Under the pieces are notes generated by a model. The model worked only from the letters and a program-made list of their open reading frames with translations, did not search any database and was not told the DNA's origin. Both the position numbers and the translations under genes were made by a program. A stretch of 8,671 nt of DNA from Actinomycetes bacterium (GTDB taxonomy: Bacteria; Actinomycetota; Actinomycetes; Propionibacteriales; Propionibacteriaceae): contig JAKOQD010000048.1 in the NCBI GenBank assembly GCA_029778515.1, positions 1 to 8,671 on the forward strand. Direction: 5' to 3'. Below, one piece after another: positions 1 to 6,130 of this stretch; position 1 is the stretch's first letter, and every line of letters begins with the position of its first letter.

Positions 1-123
1 CCAAGCCTCGCCACGGGCGCCAACCTGGTCTGGCCGGTCGCCTTCGTGCTGCTCGGCATCATCGGCGTCCTCGTCCAGTCCCGGCAGAGCTCGGGCAAGA
101 CGCTCCGCGCCGCCTACCACTGA
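1..123 (+). CDS. C-terminal end of a membrane protein (partial)
   Basis: An open frame enters from the left edge and ends at a TGA at 121-123, giving 40 visible residues. Residues 8-25 (NLVWPVAFVLLGIIGVLV) form one clear transmembrane segment. It is followed by a short polar, basic tail (QSRQSSGKTLRAAYH) that is probably cytoplasmic. This fits the last helix of a multi-pass transporter or permease, but too little is visible to name the family. It converges on the tetR-type gene, with only 30 bp between the two stop codons. That gap contains the direct repeat GCACGGGC twice and no convincing terminator hairpin. Confidence 0.6.
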   Translation, partial: PSLATGANLVWPVAFVLLGIIGVLVQSRQSSGKTLRAAYH

Positions 124-153
124 CCACCAGCACGGGCGATGAGCACGGGCAAC

Positions 154-738
154 TCAGCGCAGCGTCCCCAGCACCGCGGACGCGACCTGCTCGGCACTGC
201 GCTCGGGGTGGAACACCAGCCACTCCAGCCCGGCCATCAGGGTGGCTCCGACGATCGCGGCCGCCTGCACCCCGGCCACGACCGGATCGACTCCGGCTTC
301 ACGGGAGTCCTCTATCAGCGGTGACAGCGCGATCTCACGCCAGGTCTCGATCGAGTCCCGCCACGAGCGCTCCGTCCGGAACATCTCGGTCACCATCACC
401 CGCGCCGACGACGCGTTCTCCTGCACCAGCAGCAACAGGGCCCGCACCACCGCTTCGCGCAACGCGTCCCCGGAGCGTTCGTGCTTCGCCTCGGCCAACG
501 CGCCGGCCAGCCGCTCGCTGCTGCGGATCATGATCGCCTCGACCAGGCCCGACTTGGAGTCGAAGTTGTAGTAGATCGAGCCCTTCGCGATACCCGCCGC
601 CGCGGCGATGTCGTCGATCGAAGTCGAGGTCACCCCCCGGGCGGCGAACAGTTCGGTGGCGGCGTCCATGATCGCGTCCCGGGTGCCCTGGCGCCGGGCC
701 ACCCGGCCGTCGGTCCGGCCGCTGACGGGTGTGGTCAT
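154..738 (-). CDS. TetR-family transcriptional repressor
   Basis: A 194-aa protein, the usual TetR length. The N-terminal DNA-binding domain covers about residues 18-64: helix 1 (TRDAIMDAATELFAARG), then the helix-turn-helix TSIDDIAAAAGIAKGSIYYNFDSK, whose GSIYYNFDSK ending is the TetR hallmark. Residues 70-194 form a helical ligand-binding and dimerisation domain with no recognisable ligand motif. It is the third gene of the ATPase-YhgE-TetR operon. Its ATG lies 10 nt after the YhgE stop, and the ribosome-binding site GAGGAGA overlaps that stop codon, which points to translational coupling. The likely target is the palindrome TGACCGGTCA at the operon promoter (4166-4175), so autorepression of the whole operon is inferred. 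The inducer is unknown. Confidence 0.93.
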   Translation of the reverse strand: MTTPVSGRTDGRVARRQGTRDAIMDAATELFAARGVTSTSIDDIAAAAGIAKGSIYYNFDSKSGLVEAIMIRSSERLAGALAEAKHERSGDALREAVVRALLLLVQENASSARVMVTEMFRTERSWRDSIETWREIALSPLIEDSREAGVDPVVAGVQAAAIVGATLMAGLEWLVFHPERSAEQVASAVLGTLR

Positions 739-748
739 GCTCGTCTCC

Positions 749-3313
749 TCAGATGCTCAGCGCCGGGTGCAGCCGCGACATCGTCCAAATCCGCTTCCGT
801 GCGGACGCGAGCGACGTGGCCGCCAGCGACACCACGAAGATAGCGGCGAGCACGACGACGCTGCTCCAGAACCTGGTCTCGATGCCGCCGGTGATCGCCT
901 CGCGCAGCCCGTTGACCACATAGGTCATCGGCAGGTACGGGCTGATCGCCTGCAGGAACGACGGCGTGGTCTGGATCGGATAGGTGCCGCCCGCCGAAGC
1001 CAGCTGCACCATCAGCAGCACGATGATCACCACCTTGCCGACCGCCGAGCCCAGGGTCACCTGGAAGAACTGCTGAAGCGAGAAGAACGCCGCGGCGGCG
1101 AGCATGGTGAAGGCGAACGTGGCCAGCAGGTTGGCCGGCGTCAGCCCGATCGCGAAATGCATCACCGCCAGCATGATCGCCACTTGTCCGAGCGACAGCA
1201 GCAGCGCCGAGTTCAGCGACCCCCAAGCCATCCGGAAGCCGTTCACCGAAGTCATCAATGCGCGGGTCTGCAGCGGACGCAGCAGCAGCCAGGTGATCAG
1301 CGCGCCCACCCACAGCGCCAGCGAGATGAAGAACGGTGCGAAGCCTTCGCCCCAGGAATCGGCCTCGTGGACGTGCGCGGTCGCGGTGTTGACCGGGGTG
1401 GCGATCGCGGTGGCCCGGCTCTCCTGCACCGCGGCGGAGTCGTCAGGGATTTCCTCGGCACCGTCGGCGAGCTTGGTGGCCAGCTCGTCCGCACCGGAGT
1501 GTGCGTCCGCCAGCCCGGACGCCAGCGCGGGCGTGTTCGCGGCGATCTCGCCGCTGCCGTCGCTCAACTTGGTGGCGCCATCGGCTGCCGTTTCCAGGCC
1601 GGCGGCGAGCGTCCTCGCCCCGCTGCGCAGCGCCTTGGCCCCACTGACCAGGCCATGTTCCGGATCGGCGTTGGTGAATCCGGACGCGAGCTGGGTCAAC
1701 CCGGCCTGCAAGGCGGGAATGCCCTTGGCCGAGTCGGACGCGCCCGCGCTCATCGTCTGCAACGCGGTGGCCAGGCTGGACGCGCCCTGGCTGAGTTGCT
1801 GTGCCTGCACGAGCGTCGCCGGGTCAGCGAGCTTGGCGGCACCGGCATCGAGTTGCCCGGCAGCGGTGCTCAGCGCACGCTGGCCGGCGTCAAGCTTGGT
1901 GATCCCGGTGGCGACCGCGCCGCCGTCCGCGACCGCGCCGTTGAGCTGGGCGTAGCCGGCATTCAAGGTAGCCGCTCCGGTGGCCAGGCCGGCCGCGCCG
2001 GTGTGGACGCTGGCAATACCGGCGCTCACCTTGGCTGCCCCCGCCGCCAGCTCGGAGGCGTTGGCGTGCGCATCCTGCAGCTTGCCGCGAGCGCTGGAGA
2101 GGATGGCGGCGGCCGTCGCGGTGTCGCCGTCGTCGAGGGCCTGCTGTGCTTGGGCGAGCGCGTCGTCGAGCTGGCCCAGGCCGGCGGCCAGCTTGGTGTT
2201 GCCGCTCGCGATTGCGTCCGCGCCCTGGGCCAACGAGCCATCGGACGCGGTGGCCGCCGAGAGCTGCTTGGCCCCGGCGGCGAGATCCTTGCTGCCCTGG
2301 GCCAGCGGTCCGCCGGTCGCGGCGGCGACGGTCTGCCGCCACTGCTCCGCGCCGGTGACCCAGGTGCCGGCGCTGGAGGCGAAGCCGTCCGCGCCCTCGG
2401 CATAGGCGGTCGCTCCCTCGGCCAGCGAAGTAGCACCGCCGACCAGCGTCTTCACCCCGGCGGCCAGGGCGGGCGCGCCGGTGGTGGGGTCGGCGGCCTG
2501 CGCCAGGCCCGCCTGCAGCGCGGTCAGACCGGCCGCACCCGAACGCAACTGCTCGACACCGGCGCTCGCGTCCGAGATGCCCTGCACGTAGTCGCCGAGC
2601 TTGTCGGCGAGCGTGTGCGCGCCGGTGGAGAGGTCGCCGGTTCCGTCCGCCAGCTTCGCGGCACCGTCGGCCAGGTCGGACGCACCGACATTCAGGCGGT
2701 CGGCACCGTCGCTGGCCGTCGCCAGCCCGTCGGACAGTTCGAACGCACCATCCGAGGCCTTGGCGAAGCCGTTCCGGGCATCGCCGACGCCGACCAGCAG
2801 CGTGCTGACGGCTTCCTTCGAGACCTTCTCGGCCACCGCGTCGCGCACCTCGAGCATCGCCGAACGGCCGAGGGTGGAAGCCAGGAAGGAGTTCGAGTCG
2901 TCGTAGGTCACCTGGATATTGGCGGCTTTGGGGTCGGCTTCACCGAGCGAGGTGATCCGAGCGGAGAAATCCGCCGGGATGGTGACCGTGAAGTAGTAGC
3001 GGCCCGCGTCCATGCCGGCGAGCGCTTCGGCCTGGTCGACCTGAGCCCAGCCGATGGAGTCGTCGTCGACTAGCTGGTCGACCACGTCGTTGCCGAAATT
3101 GACGGTCTTGCCGTCGCCGTCGGTGCTGGGCTGATCCTGGTTGACCAATGCCACCGGCAGGTCGTTCATGCGGGTGGTCGGGTCCCAGAACGCCCAGACG
3201 TACATCGCGCCGTAGAGCAGCGGGATCAGTAGCATCACCGCCACGGCGGCGCGGGTGATGGGCAGGCGGGCGAACCGTTTCAGTTCGGTTCCGTGTGAGG
3301 TCCAGGCAAACAT
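749..3313 (-). CDS. YhgE/Pip-family membrane protein with long LxxG-repeat ectodomain
   Basis: An 854-aa protein. A short cytoplasmic N-terminus is followed by TM1 (about residues 20-42) and the family motif WDPTTRMNDLPVALVNQD (43-60). The extracytoplasmic region at 60-170 is typical of YhgE/Pip N-terminal domains. Residues 180-620 consist of alanine/glycine-rich LxxGAxxLxxG heptad-like repeats (for example ASDLADGAAKLADGTGDL), expected to form a long helical stalk. Five C-terminal TM segments follow, at about 658-679, 699-724, 727-750, 758-779 and 815-838, and this block resembles ABC-2 permeases. Known relatives include Lactococcus Pip, Bacillus YueB (phage receptors) and EsaA of type VII secretion. 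The ATG at 3311-3313 has a weak AGAAG site. The upstream gene encodes an ABC-type ATPase, so I infer a two-component export or envelope complex. The substrate is unknown. Confidence 0.93.
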   Translation of the reverse strand: MFAWTSHGTELKRFARLPITRAAVAVMLLIPLLYGAMYVWAFWDPTTRMNDLPVALVNQDQPSTDGDGKTVNFGNDVVDQLVDDDSIGWAQVDQAEALAGMDAGRYYFTVTIPADFSARITSLGEADPKAANIQVTYDDSNSFLASTLGRSAMLEVRDAVAEKVSKEAVSTLLVGVGDARNGFAKASDGAFELSDGLATASDGADRLNVGASDLADGAAKLADGTGDLSTGAHTLADKLGDYVQGISDASAGVEQLRSGAAGLTALQAGLAQAADPTTGAPALAAGVKTLVGGATSLAEGATAYAEGADGFASSAGTWVTGAEQWRQTVAAATGGPLAQGSKDLAAGAKQLSAATASDGSLAQGADAIASGNTKLAAGLGQLDDALAQAQQALDDGDTATAAAILSSARGKLQDAHANASELAAGAAKVSAGIASVHTGAAGLATGAATLNAGYAQLNGAVADGGAVATGITKLDAGQRALSTAAGQLDAGAAKLADPATLVQAQQLSQGASSLATALQTMSAGASDSAKGIPALQAGLTQLASGFTNADPEHGLVSGAKALRSGARTLAAGLETAADGATKLSDGSGEIAANTPALASGLADAHSGADELATKLADGAEEIPDDSAAVQESRATAIATPVNTATAHVHEADSWGEGFAPFFISLALWVGALITWLLLRPLQTRALMTSVNGFRMAWGSLNSALLLSLGQVAIMLAVMHFAIGLTPANLLATFAFTMLAAAAFFSLQQFFQVTLGSAVGKVVIIVLLMVQLASAGGTYPIQTTPSFLQAISPYLPMTYVVNGLREAITGGIETRFWSSVVVLAAIFVVSLAATSLASARKRIWTMSRLHPALSI

Positions 3314-3341
3314 CTATTCTTCTGCGATTCGGGTTGATTTG

Positions 3342-3360
3342 GCCCGCCTTGTTCGCGGGC
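3342..3360 (-). other. Short hairpin between ATPase and YhgE genes
   Basis: Perfect 6-bp inverted repeat GCCCGC / GCGGGC with a 7-nt loop in the 66-bp gap between the ATPase stop and the YhgE start. No run of T follows on the minus strand, so it is not a classical intrinsic terminator. It could lower read-through or mark an RNA processing site that sets the ATPase:membrane-protein ratio. A chance GC-rich repeat is also possible. Confidence 0.3.
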
Positions 3361-3379
3361 AAGTTGGGGCTGGCTGGGT

Positions 3380-4129
3380 TCAGCGGACGCTGGGCAGCGC
3401 GATGTGGTTGGGCAGGTCGGCCCAGCCGAGCCGGGAGAGGTCGCCGGCAGTGGACGCGGTCGCGATCACGGTGATTCCTTGCTCGGTCAGCGCACGCAGC
3501 GATTCCCAGAGACTTCGGCGGCTGTCCAGGTCGTGGAGGGAGTCGACATCGTCGATCACGACCACCTCGGGTGAGCTCAGCATGGCCAATGCCAACCGCA
3601 GCCGCAGGTTCTCGACCTCATCCAGTTCGTGGATCAGCTGGCGGGCGCGCGGCGCCGGATCGTCGCCGAAGACCGGCGCGCAGAGCTGCGCGATGCGCGC
3701 GTCGTCGGGTGTGCGGACGATCCGGTACCAGCGGGCCAGCCAGGCCTCGCGCTCCCGGACGGTGGCGGCGACGGTGACGTTCTCGTCCAGATCATCGAGG
3801 CCATGGATGCCGACCGCCGCGCTGCGCCGCTGCACCGACGGTGCCCGACGCGGCAACGGCCGGCCGAGAACGGTGAGCTCGGCGCCGCGATTGGGCCGCA
3901 TCCGTCCGACCAGGGTGAGCAGCAGCGAGGTCTTGCCAGTGCCGGCCGCACCGGTGATCAGGTTGAGCGTGCCGGTTTCGATGGCCAGGTCGACCGGGCC
4001 GTAGATGCGGCCGCGGTTGCCGTCCAGCTGGAGGGCGGACGCGGCCACCGCGAGCGGGCGAGCAGCAACCAGCGGATCGGCCGGCGGCTGCGCGGTCTCG
4101 GTTTGGGGAAGCTGGGTCAGCGGGCTCAC
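3380..4129 (-). CDS. Degenerate ABC-type ATP-binding protein
   Basis: A 249-aa protein with an ABC nucleotide-binding fold. The Walker A motif GAAGTGKTS is at residues 60-68, the Walker B region VVVIDDVDSL at 189-198, and a D-loop-like HDLD follows. Other hallmarks are altered. The LSGGQ signature position reads ELDEVENLRLRLALAML (168-184). The catalytic glutamate after Walker B is Asp (IDD rather than LDE). The switch-histidine segment reads VIATAST, without His. No Q-loop glutamine is evident in GIHGLDDLDENVTVAATVRE. ATP binding is therefore plausible, but ordinary ABC hydrolysis is doubtful. The start is GTG at 4127-4129, preceded by AAAGGAA at 6-7 nt spacing. It is the first gene of the operon with the YhgE/Pip protein and TetR regulator, and is probably the cytoplasmic partner of the former. 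Confidence 0.85.
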   Translation of the reverse strand: MSPLTQLPQTETAQPPADPLVAARPLAVAASALQLDGNRGRIYGPVDLAIETGTLNLITGAAGTGKTSLLLTLVGRMRPNRGAELTVLGRPLPRRAPSVQRRSAAVGIHGLDDLDENVTVAATVREREAWLARWYRIVRTPDDARIAQLCAPVFGDDPAPRARQLIHELDEVENLRLRLALAMLSSPEVVVIDDVDSLHDLDSRRSLWESLRALTEQGITVIATASTAGDLSRLGWADLPNHIALPSVR

Positions 4130-4152
4130 GAACGGTTCCTTTCGTCACATCG

Positions 4153-4181
4153 AGAGTAGTTGAACTGACCGGTCATTACAA
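4153..4181 (-). promoter_or_regulatory. Operon promoter with embedded TetR-type operator
   Basis: Upstream of the ATPase start, reading on the minus strand, TTGTAA (4181-4176) can serve as -35. It is followed by a 17-nt spacer and then TACTCT (4158-4153) as -10. The spacer contains a perfect 10-bp palindrome, TGACCGGTCA, at 4166-4175. Short palindromes of this type are typical operators of TetR-family proteins, and an operator between -35 and -10 would block RNA polymerase. The predicted transcript start leaves a leader of roughly 15-20 nt that includes the ribosome-binding site at 4133-4141. The promoter hexamers are only moderate matches; the palindrome is the firmer observation. Confidence 0.6.
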
Positions 4182-4231
4182 ATACATGCCGTTCGCTCCA
4201 ACTCATGGACACCCATCGCACTCCCTGGAGT

Positions 4232-4249
4232 CCGCACAGGATCGTGCGG
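4232..4249. other. Small hairpin in intergenic region
   Basis: Perfect inverted repeat CCGCAC / GTGCGG with a 6-nt loop, lying between the operon promoter and the large hairpin at 4272-4317. No function is evident. It may be part of a compound termination region for the small membrane-protein gene on the minus strand. Confidence 0.3.
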
Positions 4250-4271
4250 GCTGGGACCGGCCACCAACGCG

Positions 4272-4317
4272 CAAACTGGACACTTCCAGCCGTTGTCGGC
4301 TGGAAGTGTCCAGTTTG
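4272..4317. terminator. Perfect 21-bp hairpin with TTGT loop; probable terminator or REP-like element
   Basis: The left arm at 4272-4292 (beginning CAAACTGGACACTTCC) is the exact reverse complement of the right arm at 4297-4317, with only TTGT between them. It lies 66 nt downstream of the small membrane-protein stop on the minus strand and upstream of the ATPase operon promoter. A terminator that also insulates that promoter is the simplest role. No long T-run follows on either strand, although actinobacterial terminators often lack one. A dispersed palindromic repeat is the main alternative. Confidence 0.6.
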
Positions 4318-4382
4318 AGTTGGGGCGGGGCCAGACCACAGGGTCGTCGACCCCGGCCGGGTCGCTTAGCTTGGCAGAAGGC

Positions 4383-4598
4383 TCAACTCCGGCCGGCGCC
4401 AGGCGTCCCGCTGGAGCCATTGCGCAACGCCATGAACCCGCGGACGCCCTGCCAGAGCGAGACCACCCCCATGCCGAGGATGAACCAGTCGAAGATGCTG
4501 GACTCGACGCTCATGAAGTAAAGGGCGGCGAAGATAGCCACCACTCCGGCACCGATGTACACCCAGGCCTCGGTCCGCTTGGACATGGTCTTCTTCAT
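4383..4598 (-). CDS. Small two-TM membrane protein of unknown function
   Basis: From the ATG at 4598 the product is 71 residues, starting MKKTMSKRTEAW. It has two hydrophobic segments: WVYIGAGVVAIFAALYFM and, after a short ESSIFD loop, WFILGMGVVSLWQGVRGFM. The basic N-terminus suggests that both ends are cytoplasmic. An in-frame ATG at 4586 with GAAGAAG just upstream is an equally possible start (67 aa). For the 4598 start, TAGGCT (4611-4606) lies 7 nt upstream and could be a -10 box giving a leaderless mRNA. The frame also stays open upstream to 4646, but those residues look non-coding. The family is not recognised. The hairpin at 4272-4317 probably terminates it. Confidence 0.65.
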   Translation of the reverse strand: MKKTMSKRTEAWVYIGAGVVAIFAALYFMSVESSIFDWFILGMGVVSLWQGVRGFMALRNGSSGTPGAGRS

Positions 4599-4699
4599 GC
4601 ATCGCAGCCTAGACGAGTCGCGTAACCCCGCACGCACCGGGCACATCCTCTCGTGCGCACTGGGCTACGCAAACACGCCCTAGACGAGGGTGCGAGCCA

Positions 4700-4731
4700 G
4701 GGCGGGACGCGGGCCCCATAGCGTCCCGCCC
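4700..4731 (-). terminator. Terminator hairpin downstream of the quinone oxidoreductase gene
   Basis: Perfect 11-bp inverted repeat GGGCGGGACGC / GCGTCCCGCCC (4700-4710 and 4721-4731) around a 10-nt loop, starting 12 nt past the stop of the minus-strand qorB-like gene. There is no T-tract, but the strong GC stem directly after a stop codon fits an actinobacterial terminator. Confidence 0.65.
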
Positions 4732-4743
4732 CGGCCGGCACGT

Positions 4744-5598
4744 TCAGCGTCCGGCGGCCCGCAGGGTCTCGATCAGGGGTGAGGTCGGGCGACCGATCAG
4801 GCGGGCCAGCTCACCGTTCACCTCGCCCAGCTCGCCGGCGGCGATCGCCTCGTCCACGCCGACCGCGAAGCCGGCCATGCCCGCGTCCACGCCCGCTTGC
4901 GCCAGCACGTCCGCCTTCTGCAGCGCCGAAACGTGCCGCACCTCGATGTCGCGTCCCAGCACGGACGCGAGGTCGGCGGCCAGATCCTCCTGCGTCCAGG
5001 CGACATCGCCGGTGAGCGTGATCGTGCCCGCGTCCAGCGGTCCGGCGAGCACCACCGCAGCGGCTTCGGCGAGTTCGCTGCGGGCAGCACTGGCCACCCG
5101 TCCGTCGCCGGCGGCGGTAAGCAGCACCCCGGTCTCGGCGACCGCCTCGAGTTCGCGCAGGTAGTTCTCGTGGTACCAGCCGTTGCGCAGGATCACGTGC
5201 GGCAGACCGGACGCAGCCAGCGCCTCCTCGGTGGCCTTGTGCTCGGGCGCGACCGGATTGACGGACGCCTGCACGTGCGGCGCACTGGTGTAGACGAGCT
5301 TGCCAACGCCGGCCTTGAGCGCGGCATCGATGACCGCCCGGTGCTGGGCGGCCCGCCGGCCGAGCGCATTGCCGGAGACGAGCAGCAGCGCGTCCACGTC
5401 GGCAAGGGCTTCGGCGAGCGCGTCCGGCTGGTCGAAGTCGAAGTGACGCACCTGCACGCCGAGCGCGGCAAGCTGGCCGGCACGATCGACGTCGCGGACG
5501 AGCGCCACCACCTGTTCGGCGGGCGTGCCGCGCCGCAGCAGATGCGTGATCGCGAGTCCGCCGAGATGGCCGGTGGCGCCGGTGACGGCAATGGTCAT
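4744..5598 (-). CDS. qorB: NAD(P)H:quinone oxidoreductase, QorB/YtfG type (NmrA-like SDR)
   Basis: A 284-aa protein, close to the 286 aa of E. coli QorB/YtfG. It opens with the Rossmann motif VTGATGHLG (residues 5-13). VALVRD follows (31-36), with Arg35 placed to favour NADPH. Family-typical segments include GRRAAQHRAVIDAALKAGV, VYTSAPH, the strongly conserved LRNGWYHENY (137-146), AAGDGRVASAAR (162-173) and a C-terminal LIGRPTSPL. The expected reaction is two-electron reduction of quinones in the cytoplasm, which avoids semiquinone radicals. The start ATG at 5596-5598 follows a strong GGAGGAA site. It is divergent from an HxlR/DUF24 regulator, the same arrangement as ytfG-ytfH in E. coli and qor2-qorR in Corynebacterium, so induction by quinone or oxidant stress is likely. 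Confidence 0.87.
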   Translation of the reverse strand: MTIAVTGATGHLGGLAITHLLRRGTPAEQVVALVRDVDRAGQLAALGVQVRHFDFDQPDALAEALADVDALLLVSGNALGRRAAQHRAVIDAALKAGVGKLVYTSAPHVQASVNPVAPEHKATEEALAASGLPHVILRNGWYHENYLRELEAVAETGVLLTAAGDGRVASAARSELAEAAAVVLAGPLDAGTITLTGDVAWTQEDLAADLASVLGRDIEVRHVSALQKADVLAQAGVDAGMAGFAVGVDEAIAAGELGEVNGELARLIGRPTSPLIETLRAAGR

Positions 5599-5611
5599 GT
5601 TTTCCTCCGAA

Positions 5612-5662
5612 GTTGCTTACGATTGGTTAGCAGTATGCCCGTACTATACTTCGGTTAGCAAC
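5612..5662. promoter_or_regulatory. Divergent qorB/hxlR promoters with repeated GTTAGCA operator half-sites
   Basis: Within the 81-bp divergent region, GGTTAGCA occurs at 5625-5632 and again at 5653-5660, 28 bp apart. TGCTTAC at 5614-5620 pairs with GTTAGCA at 5626-5632 as an imperfect palindrome (one mismatch, 5-nt spacer). GTTGCTTAC at 5612-5620 is also an 8/9 inverted match to GTTAGCAAC at 5654-5662. The plus promoter can be read as TTGGTT (5623-5628), 16 nt, TATACT (5645-5650). The minus promoter can be read as TTGCTA (5661-5656), 18 nt, CATACT (5637-5632). The half-sites overlap all four boxes, so one HxlR-type dimer could repress both genes. The ribosome-binding sites are GGAGGAA for qorB and AGGGGAA for the regulator. 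Confidence 0.65.
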
Positions 5663-5679
5663 TCACGCAAGGGGAAGTC

Positions 5680-6021
5680 ATGGATCGGCCATTCGACGCG
5701 TTCAGCGCGCACTGCCCGTCCCGCGACCTCGTGGAGCACGTGACCAACCGGTGGTCTTCGCTGGTGCTGGTTGCCCTGCTCGACAATCCCCGCCGGTTCG
5801 CCGAGACCGCCCGCACGGTTGACGGGATCAGCGACCGCATGCTCTCGCGGACGCTCACTACCCTCGTCGAAGACGGCTTGGTCACTCGCACCGAGGTCGC
5901 CGGCCAGCACGTCGAGTACGACCTGACCCCAGCCGGACGCCGGGTCGCCGCGGCTCTGCGCGGCGTGGTCGACGCCGTCTATGAGGTCATGCCGACCGTG
6001 CTGAGCGCTCGCCACGGCTAG
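5680..6021 (+). CDS. qorR: HxlR/DUF24-family redox-sensing regulator (QorR/YtfH-like)
   Basis: A 113-aa winged-helix protein of the HxlR family. The N-terminal segment HCPSRDLVEHVTNRWSSLVL carries the single cysteine of the protein (Cys12), followed by the conserved (T)NRWSSLVLVALL. The recognition helix is GISDRMLSRTLTTLVEDGLV (49-68), and the wing is RTEVAGQHVEYDLTPAG (70-86). In family members such as YodB and QorR, the conserved N-terminal Cys is oxidised or alkylated by quinones or disulfide stress, which releases DNA. Its position next to a qorB-like reductase supports the same job here: repressing qorB and itself until quinones appear. The ATG at 5680 follows AAGGGGAA at good spacing. 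There is no downstream gene in an operon; a decayed region follows. Confidence 0.88.
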   Translation: MDRPFDAFSAHCPSRDLVEHVTNRWSSLVLVALLDNPRRFAETARTVDGISDRMLSRTLTTLVEDGLVTRTEVAGQHVEYDLTPAGRRVAAALRGVVDAVYEVMPTVLSARHG

Positions 6022-6042
6022 CGTGAATCCACGGGCCTGAGC

Positions 6043-6062
6043 GGGGTTCAACAAGCTCGACC
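6043..6062. repeat. Possible dispersed repeat resembling GGTTGAGCTTGTCGAAACC
   Basis: The minus strand here reads GGTCGAGCTTGTTGAACCCC. From memory, this is a diverged copy of a GGTTGAGCTTGTCGAAACC-type sequence scattered through intergenic regions of many high-GC actinobacteria. It is flanked by a loose inverted repeat, GAATCCAC (6025-6032) and GTGGATCC (6073-6080), with one mismatch. It lies between the HxlR stop and the GH43 remnant. It could instead be a weak terminator for the regulator gene. The family identity is recollection, not a search result. Confidence 0.35.
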
Positions 6063-6130
6063 AGCCGAATTAGTGGATCCGGGCTTGCCTGTTGCCGTAG
6101 GCATCGATTCGCCAACAACCGGAAGCAATT

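Noticed and set aside
124..153. A bidirectional terminator between the convergent genes
   Set aside because: Only a direct repeat (GCACGGGC) is present, with no inverted repeat able to form a stem.
1454..2776. Tandem DNA repeats or a CRISPR-like array in the repetitive YhgE/Pip region
   Set aside because: The repetition is at the amino-acid level (LxxG). The DNA units vary in length and sequence, with no constant repeat and spacer pattern.
608..3073. An 821-codon plus-strand open frame opposite the YhgE/Pip gene
   Set aside because: It is Arg/Gly/Gln-rich with no domain and no start signal, and mirrors the repetitive GC-rich codons of the real minus-strand gene. It is an antisense shadow.
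4145..4420. A 91-codon minus-strand frame reading through the large hairpin
   Set aside because: It would translate the perfect inverted repeat and the operon promoter, has no ribosome-binding site, and resembles no protein.
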